A DNA stretch of 64,000 nucleotides from Mesorhizobium_B sp035998495 (GTDB lineage Bacteria > Pseudomonadota > Alphaproteobacteria > Rhizobiales > Rhizobiaceae), in the NCBI GenBank assembly GCA_035998495.1, contig DASYHP010000080.1, forward strand, positions 186,001-250,000, in the 5' to 3' direction. The first letter of the stretch is position 1. Every line of letters begins with the position of its first letter. The translations under genes and the position numbers were made by a program. Of the stretch, positions 37,081-48,392 are shown one piece after another. The notes below the pieces were generated by a model. The model searched no databases, was not told the origin of the DNA, and was given only the letters and a program-made list of their open reading frames with translations.

Positions 37081-37935
37081 ATGCGCGCGCCGGTCTTGCC
37101 TGCTGCGCTCGCGCTTCTCCTCGGCTGGAGCGCGCCGGCCCAGGCCGATCCGCCGCATGCCGCGCCCAAGAAGGGCGGCATCGAGCGATACTGCGAACTG
37201 ATCGCGCTGCATGCCGAAGAGAACGGGTTGCCGGCCCCCTTCTTCGCCCGCCTCATCTGGAAGGAAAGCCGGTTCGATCCCGGCGCGGTCAGCCCCGTCG
37301 GCGCGGAAGGCATCGCGCAGTTCATGCCGGGCACGGCGAAGGATGTCGGGCTTGCCGATCCGTTCGACCCGGAGCAGGCGATCCCGGCCTCGGCGCGGCA
37401 CCTGCGAGACCTGAAGGTGGCGCTGGGGAACCTCGGCCTGGCGGCGGCGGCCTACAATGCGGGGGCGGCGAGGGTCGGCCGCTGGTTGAACAGCGGCGGG
37501 TTCCTGCCGCTCGAAACCGAGGACTATGTGCTGTCGATCATGGGCGAGCCCGCCGACCGCTTCACCGAAGTCGCCTATGCCGGCACGGTCGAGCCGCTCG
37601 CCAAGAACAAGAGCTTCGACGCCGCCTGCCGCGCGCTTCCCATCGCCGCGCCGTCGACGATCGCCATGGCGCGCGTGCGGATCAAGCCCTGGGGCATCCA
37701 GGTGGCGGGCAACTTCCAGCGCGCCGTCGCCATGAAGCAGTATGAGCGGCTCAAAAAGCGCGTGGGCAAGGTGCTCGAGGGTCACCGGCCAGTGGTCAGC
37801 CGCCTGCGCACGCCGGTTGGCCGGCGGGGCATCTACGCCGTGCGGATCGGCGCCGACTCCCGCGCGGACGCAGACGTGCTGTGCCAGAAGATCCGCGGCG
37901 CCGGCGGCTCCTGCGTGGTGATGAAGAACCGCTGA
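37081..37935 (+). CDS. Lytic transglycosylase with SPOR domain
   Basis: A 284-residue periplasmic murein hydrolase. Signal peptide about 1-22. SLT domain (about 35-150): catalytic Glu in IWKESRFDPGAVSP, then GAEGIAQFMPGTA and LAAAAYNAGAARV, all standard. The C-terminal 75 residues (IQVAGNFQRAVAMKQYERLKK through YAVRIGADSRADADVLCQKI) are a SPOR domain that binds denuded glycan strands at the septum. It cleaves between MurNAc and GlcNAc, forming 1,6-anhydro ends. It is probably co-transcribed with ispG. Confidence 0.92.
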   Translation: MRAPVLPAALALLLGWSAPAQADPPHAAPKKGGIERYCELIALHAEENGLPAPFFARLIWKESRFDPGAVSPVGAEGIAQFMPGTAKDVGLADPFDPEQAIPASARHLRDLKVALGNLGLAAAAYNAGAARVGRWLNSGGFLPLETEDYVLSIMGEPADRFTEVAYAGTVEPLAKNKSFDAACRALPIAAPSTIAMARVRIKPWGIQVAGNFQRAVAMKQYERLKKRVGKVLEGHRPVVSRLRTPVGRRGIYAVRIGADSRADADVLCQKIRGAGGSCVVMKNR

Positions 37936-38455
37936 GGGGCAACGCCCGCCGCGCGTGGCGCAAGCGTCTTCATCTCCACGCCCGCGTTTCCACATCTGGC
38001 CATTGCTGTGGAGCAGTTCGGGAAGCGGCATGCGTGGCGCTCGCCTTCCGACTATTGTGTTACGTGGCTCGCGCCATACACACCGTCGGTGTTCTTGCCC
38101 TGGAGGGGCGTGGTTTCACCCGTGGCTGTTGCTGGCGTGGTTTCTCAAGGGCCAGCAACCCTCACCCGGGGACCTTTGGGCCTGGGCCTGGGGGCTCATC
38201 GCCCAGCCAAGCCACCGTCGCTCAACCGATCTAGCACCGGCCTTCTCCCTGGCACCCGGTTCATGACCCAGGCTTCCCGCAAGAAGGCGAGAGGAAGAGT
38301 AAGGGAGGGCGGAGGGACGTGGACAAAAGGAGATGAAATTTCTTGCCGAGCAGCCCCAAGCGACTGAAACGGCACAGAAGAAAGTTCGCGGGCCAGAAAA
38401 TCTGTCCATCAATTCGCCCTGAGGCTCGCGGGGGGTGCTGCCGACGACCCGGCCG
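37936..38455. other. 520-base intergenic region
   Basis: No convincing protein-coding gene lies here: short frames lack good starts and family patterns. The middle (38080-38245) is rich in pairable segments and holds the candidate structured RNA described separately. GTG-TTACG-TGGC/GCCA-TA-CAC around 38058-38082 can form a further small stem just upstream. The last 200 bases, next to the end of the hybrid kinase gene, show nothing recognisable. Confidence 0.5.
38080..38245 (+). ncRNA. Candidate structured RNA with 6S-like architecture
   Basis: A closing helix is built from CGGTG (38087-38091) with CACCG (38213-38217), CTTG (38094-38097) with CAAG (38208-38211), and CTGG (38100-38103) with CCAG (38203-38206). 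A terminal helix has the perfect 9-base arms GTTGCTGGC (38128-38136) and GCCAGCAAC (38151-38159), extended by GTG/CAC and CCC/GGG. The two are separated by an asymmetric unpaired bubble whose 3' side can form a small GGGCC/GGCTC hairpin. Closing stem, central bubble and terminal stem in about 150 bases is the 6S RNA plan, the mimic of an open promoter that binds RNA polymerase. No primary-sequence proof; the strand is inferred. Confidence 0.4.
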
Positions 38456-41002
<2,547 letters not shown>

Positions 41003-41073
41003 CACACCGCAGTGACCTTAAGGAAGCGTGTGGAGCGCGCCTCCGCCTGCCGGACGGGTCGGCGGCCGCCTCG

Positions 41074-41991
41074 TCAATTCTCCCGACTGGCCACGAAGCG
41101 GGCGGCGGCGCGCAAGGTCTCGGCCCGCGGCCCCCAGGGCGCCAAAAGCTCTTCGGCCTGGGCGGTGAGGCCTTCGAGCTGGCGGCGCGCCCATGCCTCG
41201 CCGTGCAGCGCGGCCAGCGTCGCCTTGCCGCGCGAAACATCCTTGCCGGCGGCCTTGCCCAGCGCCTCCGTGCTGGCGGAGAGATCCAGGAGATCGTCGG
41301 CCAGTTGAAAGGCGAGCCCGACGGCCGCCCCGAACTCGGCCATCCGCTCGCGCTCGTCCGGCGCGGCCCCGCCCACGACCGCGCCTGCCTCGCAGGCGAA
41401 GCGGATCAGCGCGCCCGTCTTCATGGCCTGGAGTCGGATGACGCCCGCCTCGTCGGGCATGGCCTTCTCCGCTTCGAGGTCGAGCGCCTGGCCGCCCGCC
41501 ATGCCGCCCAGGCCCGCCGCGCGGGCCAAGCCCGACACGAGCGAAAGGCGCGCCTCATGGGGCAAGGTCAGGCCGTCGTCGGAGAGGAGGTCGAAGGCGA
41601 GCGTCATCAAGGCGTCGCCGGCGAGGATCGCGGTGGCCTCGTCGAAGGCCTTGTGGACGGTGGGTTTTCCGCGCCGCAGGTCGTCGTCGTCCATGGCCGG
41701 CAGGTCGTCATGGATCAGGCTGTAGCAGTGGACGCATTCGAGCGCCGCGCCCACCTGCACGGCAGCTTCGCGGGCGCCGCGGAACAGCGCCGCGGCCTCA
41801 ACCACCAGAAAGGGCCTGAGGCGCTTGCCGCCGTTCAGCACGCCATGCCGCATGGCGGCCAGAAGCCTTTGGGGGCGGACGATCTCGCCGGAGCGCGGGG
41901 CAGGGGAGAGGACGCCGTCAAGCAGGCGCTCCACCTCGCCGGCGGCGCTGTGCAGGGCGAAAAGAAAGTCGTCGGACGCGCGCTGGGGCAT
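41074..41991 (-). CDS. ispA: Farnesyl diphosphate synthase (polyprenyl synthetase family)
   Basis: A 305-residue trans-prenyltransferase extending dimethylallyl/geranyl diphosphate with isopentenyl diphosphate. GGKRLRPFL binds substrate. The first aspartate-rich motif is in LIHDDLPAMDDDDLRRG, the second is FQLADDLLD, with KTGALIRF between them. The length and the residues before the first motif (ECVHCYSLIHDD) fit bacterial FPP/GGPP synthases of the IspA type. The ATG at 41991 is used; a much longer frame continues upstream but is the shadow of mtgA. Divergent from mtgA, it supplies C15 units for undecaprenyl phosphate, so the pairing with a peptidoglycan glycosyltransferase makes sense. Confidence 0.92.
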   Translation of the reverse strand: MPQRASDDFLFALHSAAGEVERLLDGVLSPAPRSGEIVRPQRLLAAMRHGVLNGGKRLRPFLVVEAAALFRGAREAAVQVGAALECVHCYSLIHDDLPAMDDDDLRRGKPTVHKAFDEATAILAGDALMTLAFDLLSDDGLTLPHEARLSLVSGLARAAGLGGMAGGQALDLEAEKAMPDEAGVIRLQAMKTGALIRFACEAGAVVGGAAPDERERMAEFGAAVGLAFQLADDLLDLSASTEALGKAAGKDVSRGKATLAALHGEAWARRQLEGLTAQAEELLAPWGPRAETLRAAARFVASREN

Positions 41992-42192
41992 TGCCGGGAG
42001 CGCTAGCCCAGCGCCTTCTCCCGCGCAAGGCGAGGGCGCCGCCGCACCCAAGTCGAAATGCCGCGTCAGCCTTGTAAGCAAACGTGCATTCAGTTCTTCA
42101 CCATCTTGGGCTATGCGGAGGGCAGGTGGGATGACGGGCGGAAAGGGCGAGGCTTGATCGGGCCTGTGCTGGACAGCGATGAGGGGCTGCGC

Positions 42193-42918
42193 ATGGCGGC
42201 AAGAGGAGCACGCGCCAGGCCGGCTCGACGCTGGGGGCTTGGCCGGCTGTTTCGCCTGGTCGTCCTCGTGGCGCTCGCGCTCGGGCTCGTGCCGCTCCTG
42301 CTGACCCTGCTTTATTACCCCTCCTTCGTGCATCCCGTGTCCACGCTGATGCTCAAGGACGTTGCGACGCTTCAGGGCTATGACCGGCGCTGGGTGCCGC
42401 TCGAGGACATCGCGCCGGTGCTGGTCCATTCCGTCATCATGTCGGAGGACGGGCAGTTCTGCTCGCATCACGGCATCGATCTCGGCGAGCTGAAGGCGGT
42501 CGTCGAGGAGGCGCTCGACGGGGAGACGACGCGCGGGGCCTCGACTATCCCCATGCAGACCGTGAAGAACCTTTATCTGTGGCAGGGCCGCTCCTTCATC
42601 CGCAAGGCGCTGGAAGCGCCGCTCGCGGTTTATGCCGACTTCGTCTGGCCCAAGAAGCGGACCATGGAGATCTATCTCAACATCGCGGAATGGGGTCCTG
42701 GGATCTACGGCATCGAGGCGGCGGCCCAGCACCATTTCGGGCGCTCGGCCAAGGATCTTTCGCGGCGGCAGGCGGCGCTGCTCGCCGTCACGCTCCCCAA
42801 CCCGCACGAGCGCAACCCGGCCAAGCCAGGGCCGGGGTTGAAGAAGCTCGCGGGCGTCATCGAGCGGCGGGCGGCGCAAGCCGGGGACTATGTGCGCTGC
42901 GTGAAGCTCCAATCCTAA
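42193..42918 (+). CDS. mtgA: Monofunctional peptidoglycan glycosyltransferase
   Basis: A 241-residue GT51 enzyme polymerising lipid II into glycan strands. N-terminal cytoplasmic basic segment, one membrane anchor (about residues 22-45), then the catalytic domain with catalytic Glu in MSEDGQFCSHHGID, RGASTIPMQTVKNLYLW, KKRTMEIYLNIAEWGPGIYG and the C-terminal LPNPHERNP. No penicillin-binding transpeptidase domain is present. The ATG at 42193 has GAGGGG six bases upstream; a TTG at 42153 would add 13 residues. Confidence 0.95.
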   Translation: MAARGARARPARRWGLGRLFRLVVLVALALGLVPLLLTLLYYPSFVHPVSTLMLKDVATLQGYDRRWVPLEDIAPVLVHSVIMSEDGQFCSHHGIDLGELKAVVEEALDGETTRGASTIPMQTVKNLYLWQGRSFIRKALEAPLAVYADFVWPKKRTMEIYLNIAEWGPGIYGIEAAAQHHFGRSAKDLSRRQAALLAVTLPNPHERNPAKPGPGLKKLAGVIERRAAQAGDYVRCVKLQS

Positions 42919-43047
42919 AAAGTGGCGGCCGAGTCTGGAAAACGGGCCGGCTCTAGGCTATAGGCGGCCCACTTTTCATCAATCGCGGCTTGTTCGCCCG
43001 GCCCGACGGGGCGCGGGGCACAGGCCCAAACTTTTCGGAGCACACCC

Positions 43048-43230
43048 ATGGCAGTCCCCAAACGAAAGACCTCGCCCTCCAAGCGCGGCATGCGCCGTTC
43101 GGCCGACGCGCTGAAGGCCCCCACCTATGTGGAAGACAAGAATTCGGGCGAGATGCGCCGCCCGCACCATGTCGATCTCAAGACCGGCATGTATCGCGGC
43201 CGCCAGGTGCTGACGCCCAAGGAAGGCTGA
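43048..43230 (+). CDS. rpmF: Ribosomal protein bL32
   Basis: A 60-residue basic protein starting MAVPKRKTSPSKRGMRRSAD, the universal bL32 N-terminus, and ending HHVDLKTGMYRGRQVLTPKEG in the alphaproteobacterial form without zinc-binding cysteines. A terminator follows. Monocistronic between mtgA and a small membrane protein gene. Confidence 0.98.
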   Translation: MAVPKRKTSPSKRGMRRSADALKAPTYVEDKNSGEMRRPHHVDLKTGMYRGRQVLTPKEG

Positions 43231-43257
43231 GGCTTCCCCTCGCCATCCCCTTCAAAG

Positions 43258-43280
43258 GACCGGCCTTGGGCCGGTCTTTT
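43258..43280 (+). terminator. Rho-independent terminator of rpmF
   Basis: Perfect 8-base stem GACCGGCC / GGCCGGTC with a 3-base loop, followed by TTTT. It lies 27 bases after the rpmF stop. Confidence 0.9.
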
Positions 43281-43320
43281 CGTGTTCGGGCTCCAAGATG
43301 CGTCCTGCCGAGGAACTCCG

Positions 43321-43725
43321 ATGCTGCGCAGCATCCCGCTGATGATCGTCCCCTTGATCCTGTTCAACCTCGCGCCCATGGGGCTGTTCGGGGCGGGAAG
43401 CGCCGATCCCTGGGACGAGCCGGTGGCGGGCTTCGGCATGGTGTCGGGCGGCGCCTTCACGCTGGACTGGGGCACCGTGCTGGTGACGCTCGGGCTGCTG
43501 CTGCTCTTCGCTGAGCTGCTCAAATCGACTCGAACCACCAACGCCTCGGTGGTGGACCACCTGCTCTCGATCTTCGTCTTCGTGGCGTTCCTGATCGAGT
43601 TCCTGCTCGTGCCGGCGGCCGCGCACCCCGTGTTCTTCCTGCTGATGGTGATCGCGCTGATCGACGTTCTCGCGGGCTTTTCCGTGAGCCTGCGCGCGGC
43701 GGGGCGGGATGTGAACTGGAATTGA
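43321..43725 (+). CDS. Small inner-membrane protein, function unknown
   Basis: A 134-residue protein with four hydrophobic segments (about 4-20, 50-68, 78-95 and 100-120). It starts MLRSIPLMIVPLILFNLAP with GAGGA just upstream, and ends RAAGRDVNWN. The pattern LKSTRTTNASVVDHLLSIFVF between helices 2 and 3 is conserved-looking, but the family was not identified. It lies between rpmF and phaR; the iterated repeat begins at its stop codon. Confidence 0.7.
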   Translation: MLRSIPLMIVPLILFNLAPMGLFGAGSADPWDEPVAGFGMVSGGAFTLDWGTVLVTLGLLLLFAELLKSTRTTNASVVDHLLSIFVFVAFLIEFLLVPAAAHPVFFLLMVIALIDVLAGFSVSLRAAGRDVNWN

Positions 43726-43842
43726 GGGAGTAGGGGAGTAGGGGAATGAGGCGGCCGTCGGCGCAATAGCGTCGGGTCAGGCAAACGGAGCAAAGTCCAG
43801 CTCTGTCACCCTAATCCCCTATTCTCTCATTCCCCCAATGAA
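43722..43842. repeat. Iterated inverted repeat, copy 1 (3' of phaR)
   Basis: The left arm (43722-43750) consists of short G-rich units (GGGAGTAG, GGGAGTAG, GGGAATGAG). The right arm (about 43809-43842) has C-rich complements (CTAATCCCC, TATTCTCTCATTCCCCCAA). GGGGAATGAG at 43741-43750 is the exact complement of CTCATTCCCC at 43827-43836. It overlaps the last codons of phaR and the stop of the membrane-protein gene. Same design as the copy at 45891. Confidence 0.6.
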
Positions 43843-44453
43843 TCGACCCGCTTCTGCATGGCCGCGATCTGGTCGCGCAGTTCCTGCAGGTCTTCGGTCT
43901 TGGCGCCTTTGGGCGCGGCGGGCTGCGCGGGCTCCTCGCTCGCGGGCGCGCCGCCCGGCGGCGGGAAGGGGGAGAACATCCGCATCGCTTGGCTGAACAG
44001 CTCGACGTTGCGGCGGGTCTGCTCCTCGATGGCCTTGATCGGCGCGGCCGAGAAACCCATCATGTCGGCGCCCGCCGCGGGCGGGGTCTTGCCCCAGGCC
44101 GCCTTCATCTGCTCGCGCAACCGCTCCTGCTCCCTGGCGAAGGCGATCATCGACTGTTCGAGGAAGCTCGGAACGATCATCTGCATCTGGTCGCCGTAAA
44201 AGGCGATGAGCTGGCGGAGGAACGAGACCGGCAGCATGGTCTGCCCGTTCTTGTTCTCGAGCTCGAAGATGATCTGGGTGAGGACGGGATGGGTGATGTC
44301 GTCGCCGGTCTTGGCGTCCTGCACGGAGAAATCCTCGCCGCGCTTGACCATGGCGGCCAGGTCTTCGAGCGTGACATAGGTCGAGGTGCCGGTGTTGTAG
44401 AGACGCCGGTTGGCGTATTTCTTGATGACGACAGGCCCGTCCTTGGCGGCCAT
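43827..44453 (-). CDS. phaR: Polyhydroxyalkanoate synthesis repressor PhaR
   Basis: A 208-residue regulator that binds PHB granules and represses phasin and related promoters. The N-terminal PHB/PHA accumulation domain (1-65) is VVIKKYANRRLYNTGTSTYVTLEDLA with VQDAKTGDDITHPVL. A PHB_acc repeat domain (70-115) is ILFELENK-like with GDQMQMIVPSFLEQSMIAF. The C-terminal part is proline- and alanine-rich and ends in a short coiled coil (TEDLQELRDQIAAMQKRVDSL). The ATG at 44453 is the natural start; the longer frame to 44591 is not supported. Divergent from phaA with a candidate operator between them. Confidence 0.94.
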   Translation of the reverse strand: MAAKDGPVVIKKYANRRLYNTGTSTYVTLEDLAAMVKRGEDFSVQDAKTGDDITHPVLTQIIFELENKNGQTMLPVSFLRQLIAFYGDQMQMIVPSFLEQSMIAFAREQERLREQMKAAWGKTPPAAGADMMGFSAAPIKAIEEQTRRNVELFSQAMRMFSPFPPPGGAPASEEPAQPAAPKGAKTEDLQELRDQIAAMQKRVDSLGE

Positions 44454-44560
44454 CCCAAAACCCTTCCGGCCCAGAAGCCTTTCAACGAAGCCGCCCGCCG
44501 CAGACGAGGCGCGCATGAGAACCGAAGATGGGCCGAATTTCCGCCAGCGTCCAGGTTTTT

Positions 44561-44577
44561 TGCTGCATCGCACAGCA
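44561..44577. promoter_or_regulatory. Candidate PhaR operator between phaR and phaA
   Basis: TGCTG (44561-44565) and CAGCA (44573-44577) form inverted arms around CATCGCA; TGC-ATC-GCA gives an inner repeat. TGC/GCA-rich sites of this sort are what alphaproteobacterial PhaR proteins bind. It is 108 bases from phaR and 132 from phaA. Confidence 0.45.
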
Positions 44578-44652
44578 GAATGCCCATGCAAGAGGCGGAC
44601 GCCGCTTCAGGTGGGCCGCTTCGGGCTTGCCCAGAAATGTCCACCATGAAAA

Positions 44653-44672
44653 AAGGGCCTTTTCCGGCCCTT
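44653..44672 (-). terminator. Terminator-like hairpin reading leftward, upstream of phaA
   Basis: AAGGGCC / GGCCCTT with a 6-base loop. On the minus strand the stem is followed by TTTTTTC, a good intrinsic terminator for antisense transcripts leaving phaA, ahead of phaR. On the plus strand no T run follows. Confidence 0.45.
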
Positions 44673-44708
44673 CAGCCGACGCCACCGACCAGACGAGGAC
44701 GCTCGACC

Positions 44709-45890
44709 ATGCCGCAGGGAATCGTTGTCGCTTCCGCCGCCCGCACGCCCGTGGGCGCCTTCAACGGCGTTTTCGCCACCATGCCGGCGCATGAGCTGGG
44801 CGCGACCGCCATCAAGGAGGCGCTCGCCCGCGCCGGCATCGAAGGTGGGGATGTGAACGAAGTCATCATGGGGCAGATCCTGTCCGCCGGCGAGGGCCAG
44901 AACCCGGCCCGCCAGGCGGCCATGAAGGCAGGCTGCCCGAGCGAGACCACGGCATGGGGCATCAACCAGCTCTGCGGCTCGGGCTTGCGCGCGATCGCGC
45001 TGGGCATGCAGCAGATCGCAACGGGCGACGCCAGGATCGTGGTCGCGGGCGGCCAGGAGAGCATGTCCATGGCCCCGCACTGCGCGCATTTGCGCTCCGG
45101 CGTGAAGATGGGCGACTTCAAACTCGTGGACACCATGATCAAGGACGGGCTGACCGACGCCTTCTACGGCTACCACATGGGCGTCACCGCGGAGAACGTC
45201 GCGCGCCAGTGGCAATTGACCCGCGAGGACCAGGACCGCTTCGCGGTCAGCTCCCAGAACAAGGCGGAAGCCGCCCAGAAGGAAGGCCGCTTCAAGGACG
45301 AGATCGTGCCCGTCACGATCAAGGGCCGGAAGGGCGACACGGTGGTGGACGCGGACGAGTATATCCGCCCCGGCGTCACCATGGATGCGGTGGCGAAGCT
45401 CAAGCCCGCCTTCGACAAGGAGGGCTCGGTGACGGCCGCCAACGCAAGCGGCATCAATGACGGCGCGGCCGCCGTGGTGCTGATGACGGAAGACGAGGCG
45501 AGCCGCCGCGGGCTGACGCCGCTCGTCCGCATCGTCTCCTGGGCGACCGCCGGCGTGGATCCGCAGATCATGGGCACGGGGCCGATCCCCGCTTCGCGAA
45601 AAGCGCTGGAGCGGGCGGGATGGCGCGTGGACGACCTCGACCTCGTGGAGGCCAACGAGGCCTTCGCCGCCCAGGCCTGCGCGGTCAACAAGGACATGGG
45701 CTGGAACCCCGAAATCGTGAACGTCAACGGCGGGGCCATCGCCATCGGCCACCCCGTGGGCGCGTCCGGAGCCCGTGTGTTCAACACGCTGGTCTATGAG
45801 ATGCGCCGCCGACAGGCCAAGCGCGGCCTCGCCACGCTCTGCATCGGGGGCGGCATGGGCGTCGCGATGTGCGTGGAAGCCGTAGGCTGA
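44709..45890 (+). CDS. phaA: Acetyl-CoA acetyltransferase (beta-ketothiolase)
   Basis: A 393-residue thiolase condensing two acetyl-CoA to acetoacetyl-CoA. Nucleophile Cys89 in NQLCGSGLRA; VEANEAFAAQA; His in GHPVGASGAR near 349; second Cys in LCIGGGMGVAM near 379. The ATG at 44709 is in frame with the family start MPQGIVVASAARTPVGAF. First step of PHB synthesis, feeding PhaB 128 bases downstream across an inverted repeat. phaC is not in the window. Confidence 0.96.
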   Translation: MPQGIVVASAARTPVGAFNGVFATMPAHELGATAIKEALARAGIEGGDVNEVIMGQILSAGEGQNPARQAAMKAGCPSETTAWGINQLCGSGLRAIALGMQQIATGDARIVVAGGQESMSMAPHCAHLRSGVKMGDFKLVDTMIKDGLTDAFYGYHMGVTAENVARQWQLTREDQDRFAVSSQNKAEAAQKEGRFKDEIVPVTIKGRKGDTVVDADEYIRPGVTMDAVAKLKPAFDKEGSVTAANASGINDGAAAVVLMTEDEASRRGLTPLVRIVSWATAGVDPQIMGTGPIPASRKALERAGWRVDDLDLVEANEAFAAQACAVNKDMGWNPEIVNVNGGAIAIGHPVGASGARVFNTLVYEMRRRQAKRGLATLCIGGGMGVAMCVEAVG

Positions 45891-45995
45891 GGCAGTAGGG
45901 AATAGGCAGTAGGCAGTAGGAGGGGAGTGGCGATCGGCCGGGTTGTCTAGGCAGCAGAAGAGATTGCTACTGCCCATTGCCCATTGCCCACTGCC
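45891..45995. repeat. Iterated inverted repeat, copy 2 (between phaA and phaB)
   Basis: The left arm (45891-45920) is made of GGCAGTA, GGGAATA, GGCAGTA and GGCAGTAGG units. The right arm (45967-45995) is made of CTACTGCC, CATTGCC, CATTGCC and CACTGCC units, the imperfect complement. The 46-base centre is unrelated. Both arms have a seven-base period. The left arm begins directly after the phaA stop codon. Confidence 0.65.
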
Positions 45996-46018
45996 TTCGA
46001 CCGAAGGGGAGGAAATGA

Positions 46019-46744
<726 letters not shown>

Positions 46745-46815
46745 ATTCCCTGCTTTGCTCCGGCCCGGGGTTGATGCGGCGAGCCTGACGGCTCCCGCGC
46801 GGCGGGGAGCTGGCG

Positions 46816-47952
46816 GTGATCGGGGTCGCTTGGCGATGGTGGCGCATTGCGGCGCTTGCGACGGCGCTCGCGGGGTCGGCGCCGACCGTCCTGCCGCATG
46901 CGTGGTCGGCCTTCGAGCTTTGGCGGCGATGGCACGAGCCGTTCGCCGTGTCCGAGACGAAGCAAGAGACCGTCCGCTCCGTCGATCCGGCCGTGCTCAT
47001 CGAGGGCCATCTCGCCGGCGCGACGGCGGAAGCCTACCGCCGGGAGATCGAATCCGCGATCCAAGCGGGAGATGCGGAACTCGCGCAAAGCCTGCTGGGG
47101 CTCGCGGCGCAACGCGAAATCCCTCCCGATCCCTTGATCGAGAAGCAGGTCGCGGCCATCCAGCCCGACTCGGTGGCGGAAAATGTCTGGGACGGTGTCA
47201 AGGGCGAGGCCGACTCTCCCGAAGGTTTCGCCGTCGAACTCACGACCGATCTGCTGGTGATCGGCGACCTCCGCGACCTCGCCAAACAGGCCTGGGCATA
47301 TCCTGAGCAGGACAACACGATCGTCGCGCTGGCCGCCGCCGGCGTGGCCGCCAGCGCGGCGACGGCCGTTTCGGGCGGCGCGGCCGGGCCGGCAAAACTC
47401 GGCATCTCGGCGCTGAAGATCGCCAAGCGCGCGGGAAAGCTGAACGCCAAGCTCCTGAGGAGCCTTTCGGCTCTGAGCGCCAAAGCGGTCGATCTCCGTG
47501 CGCTGAAGGAGGTCGGAGGCCGGGCTGTCCGGCTCGACTGGGGCGGCGCGAAAGCCTCTGCTGTGAGAATCGTGGACCGCAAGGTCGTCGATGAGCTGCT
47601 TTCAGGAGGCGGCAGCCTGGGCCGGCTCGCCCGGGCGAGAGGACCGAAGGCGATGCTCGACACGCTGGCGACCGCCGAGACGACAACCGACCTGAAGACG
47701 CTCGGCAAACTTTCGGACCATGCCGGCCCATCCTATCGCGCCGTGCTGCGGATGTCGGGCAGCAAGATCCTCCGACCGTTCAAGCGGGCGGTCAGGGGAA
47801 CGAAGTGGATCAGGCGAGGCTCAATGGCCCTCGACATGGTGACCGAACTGGTGGGCTGGATACTGTCCGGGCTCCTATGGGTCCTCTCCGCGGCATGGAC
47901 GGCCCTCAGGCTTTTGTGGCGCGTCGGCCGCTTCGCGCTGACGGCGGGCTGA
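46816..47952 (+). CDS. Unrecognised membrane-associated protein
   Basis: A 378-residue protein starting at GTG 46816 (GGGGAG upstream). A first hydrophobic helix (about 6-25) may be an anchor or uncleaved signal. Residues 30-160 are polar and helical with VDPAVLIEGHLAGATAEAYRREIESAI. A glycine/alanine-rich hydrophobic stretch (about 172-200, TIVALAAAGVAASAATAVSGG) follows. A basic region (200-345) carries KRAGKLNAKLLRSLSALSAK, and two more hydrophobic segments (about 345-375) end the protein. The charge pattern suggests membrane insertion, with the basic part in the cytoplasm. No family or function recognised. It follows phaB by 71 bases and may share its transcript. Confidence 0.65.
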   Translation: MIGVAWRWWRIAALATALAGSAPTVLPHAWSAFELWRRWHEPFAVSETKQETVRSVDPAVLIEGHLAGATAEAYRREIESAIQAGDAELAQSLLGLAAQREIPPDPLIEKQVAAIQPDSVAENVWDGVKGEADSPEGFAVELTTDLLVIGDLRDLAKQAWAYPEQDNTIVALAAAGVAASAATAVSGGAAGPAKLGISALKIAKRAGKLNAKLLRSLSALSAKAVDLRALKEVGGRAVRLDWGGAKASAVRIVDRKVVDELLSGGGSLGRLARARGPKAMLDTLATAETTTDLKTLGKLSDHAGPSYRAVLRMSGSKILRPFKRAVRGTKWIRRGSMALDMVTELVGWILSGLLWVLSAAWTALRLLWRVGRFALTAG

Positions 47953-48120
47953 GCGGCCGTCAGACGCGGCTTCGGCCTCCGCCAGAACGCCGCGCCGCAT
48001 GCCGAGGGGATTGTTGTGCCAAAATGCGCCACAAGGGTGAACCGCGCCTCGCCGGAGCAGCCACTGAGGCGGCCTTGCTCGCCTATGTCAGGTGCCGCCG
48101 TCAGCGCGATGCGCTACATC

Positions 48121-48177
48121 TTGTGTGGAACAAACCCGCAACCCATCGCCATCGGCGATTCGTCGCCGGTTCGTTCC
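48121..48177. repeat. 57-base intergenic repeat, unit 1
   Basis: Begins TTGTGTGGAACAAAC and ends GATTCGTCGCCGGTTCGTTCC. The ends contain GGAACAAA and, inverted, TTCGTTCC. It aligns gap-free with unit 2 at 48393. Confidence 0.5.
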
Positions 48178-48392
48178 CCCTTCGGTCGGATCGTTAAGAT
48201 GTTCATCGAATGCCGGCGATCGCGGCTTTACACCTCGGCAACAAAGATGAACGATTTCACCATCTTGGCGGCCGATGTCGGGCATTCGCCTGTTCCGGGG
48301 CAGGACGCGTTAACCTTTTCACGCACTTGCGCCGCTCGTCACCCGAACCGGCTCCGACATGTGGAGGGGCGTGAGGGGCGGCGCACAAGATG

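Noticed and set aside
41992..42912. N-terminal extension of ispA to 612 residues
   Set aside because: The added 307 residues are antisense to mtgA and share no family similarity. The normal IspA start is at 41991.
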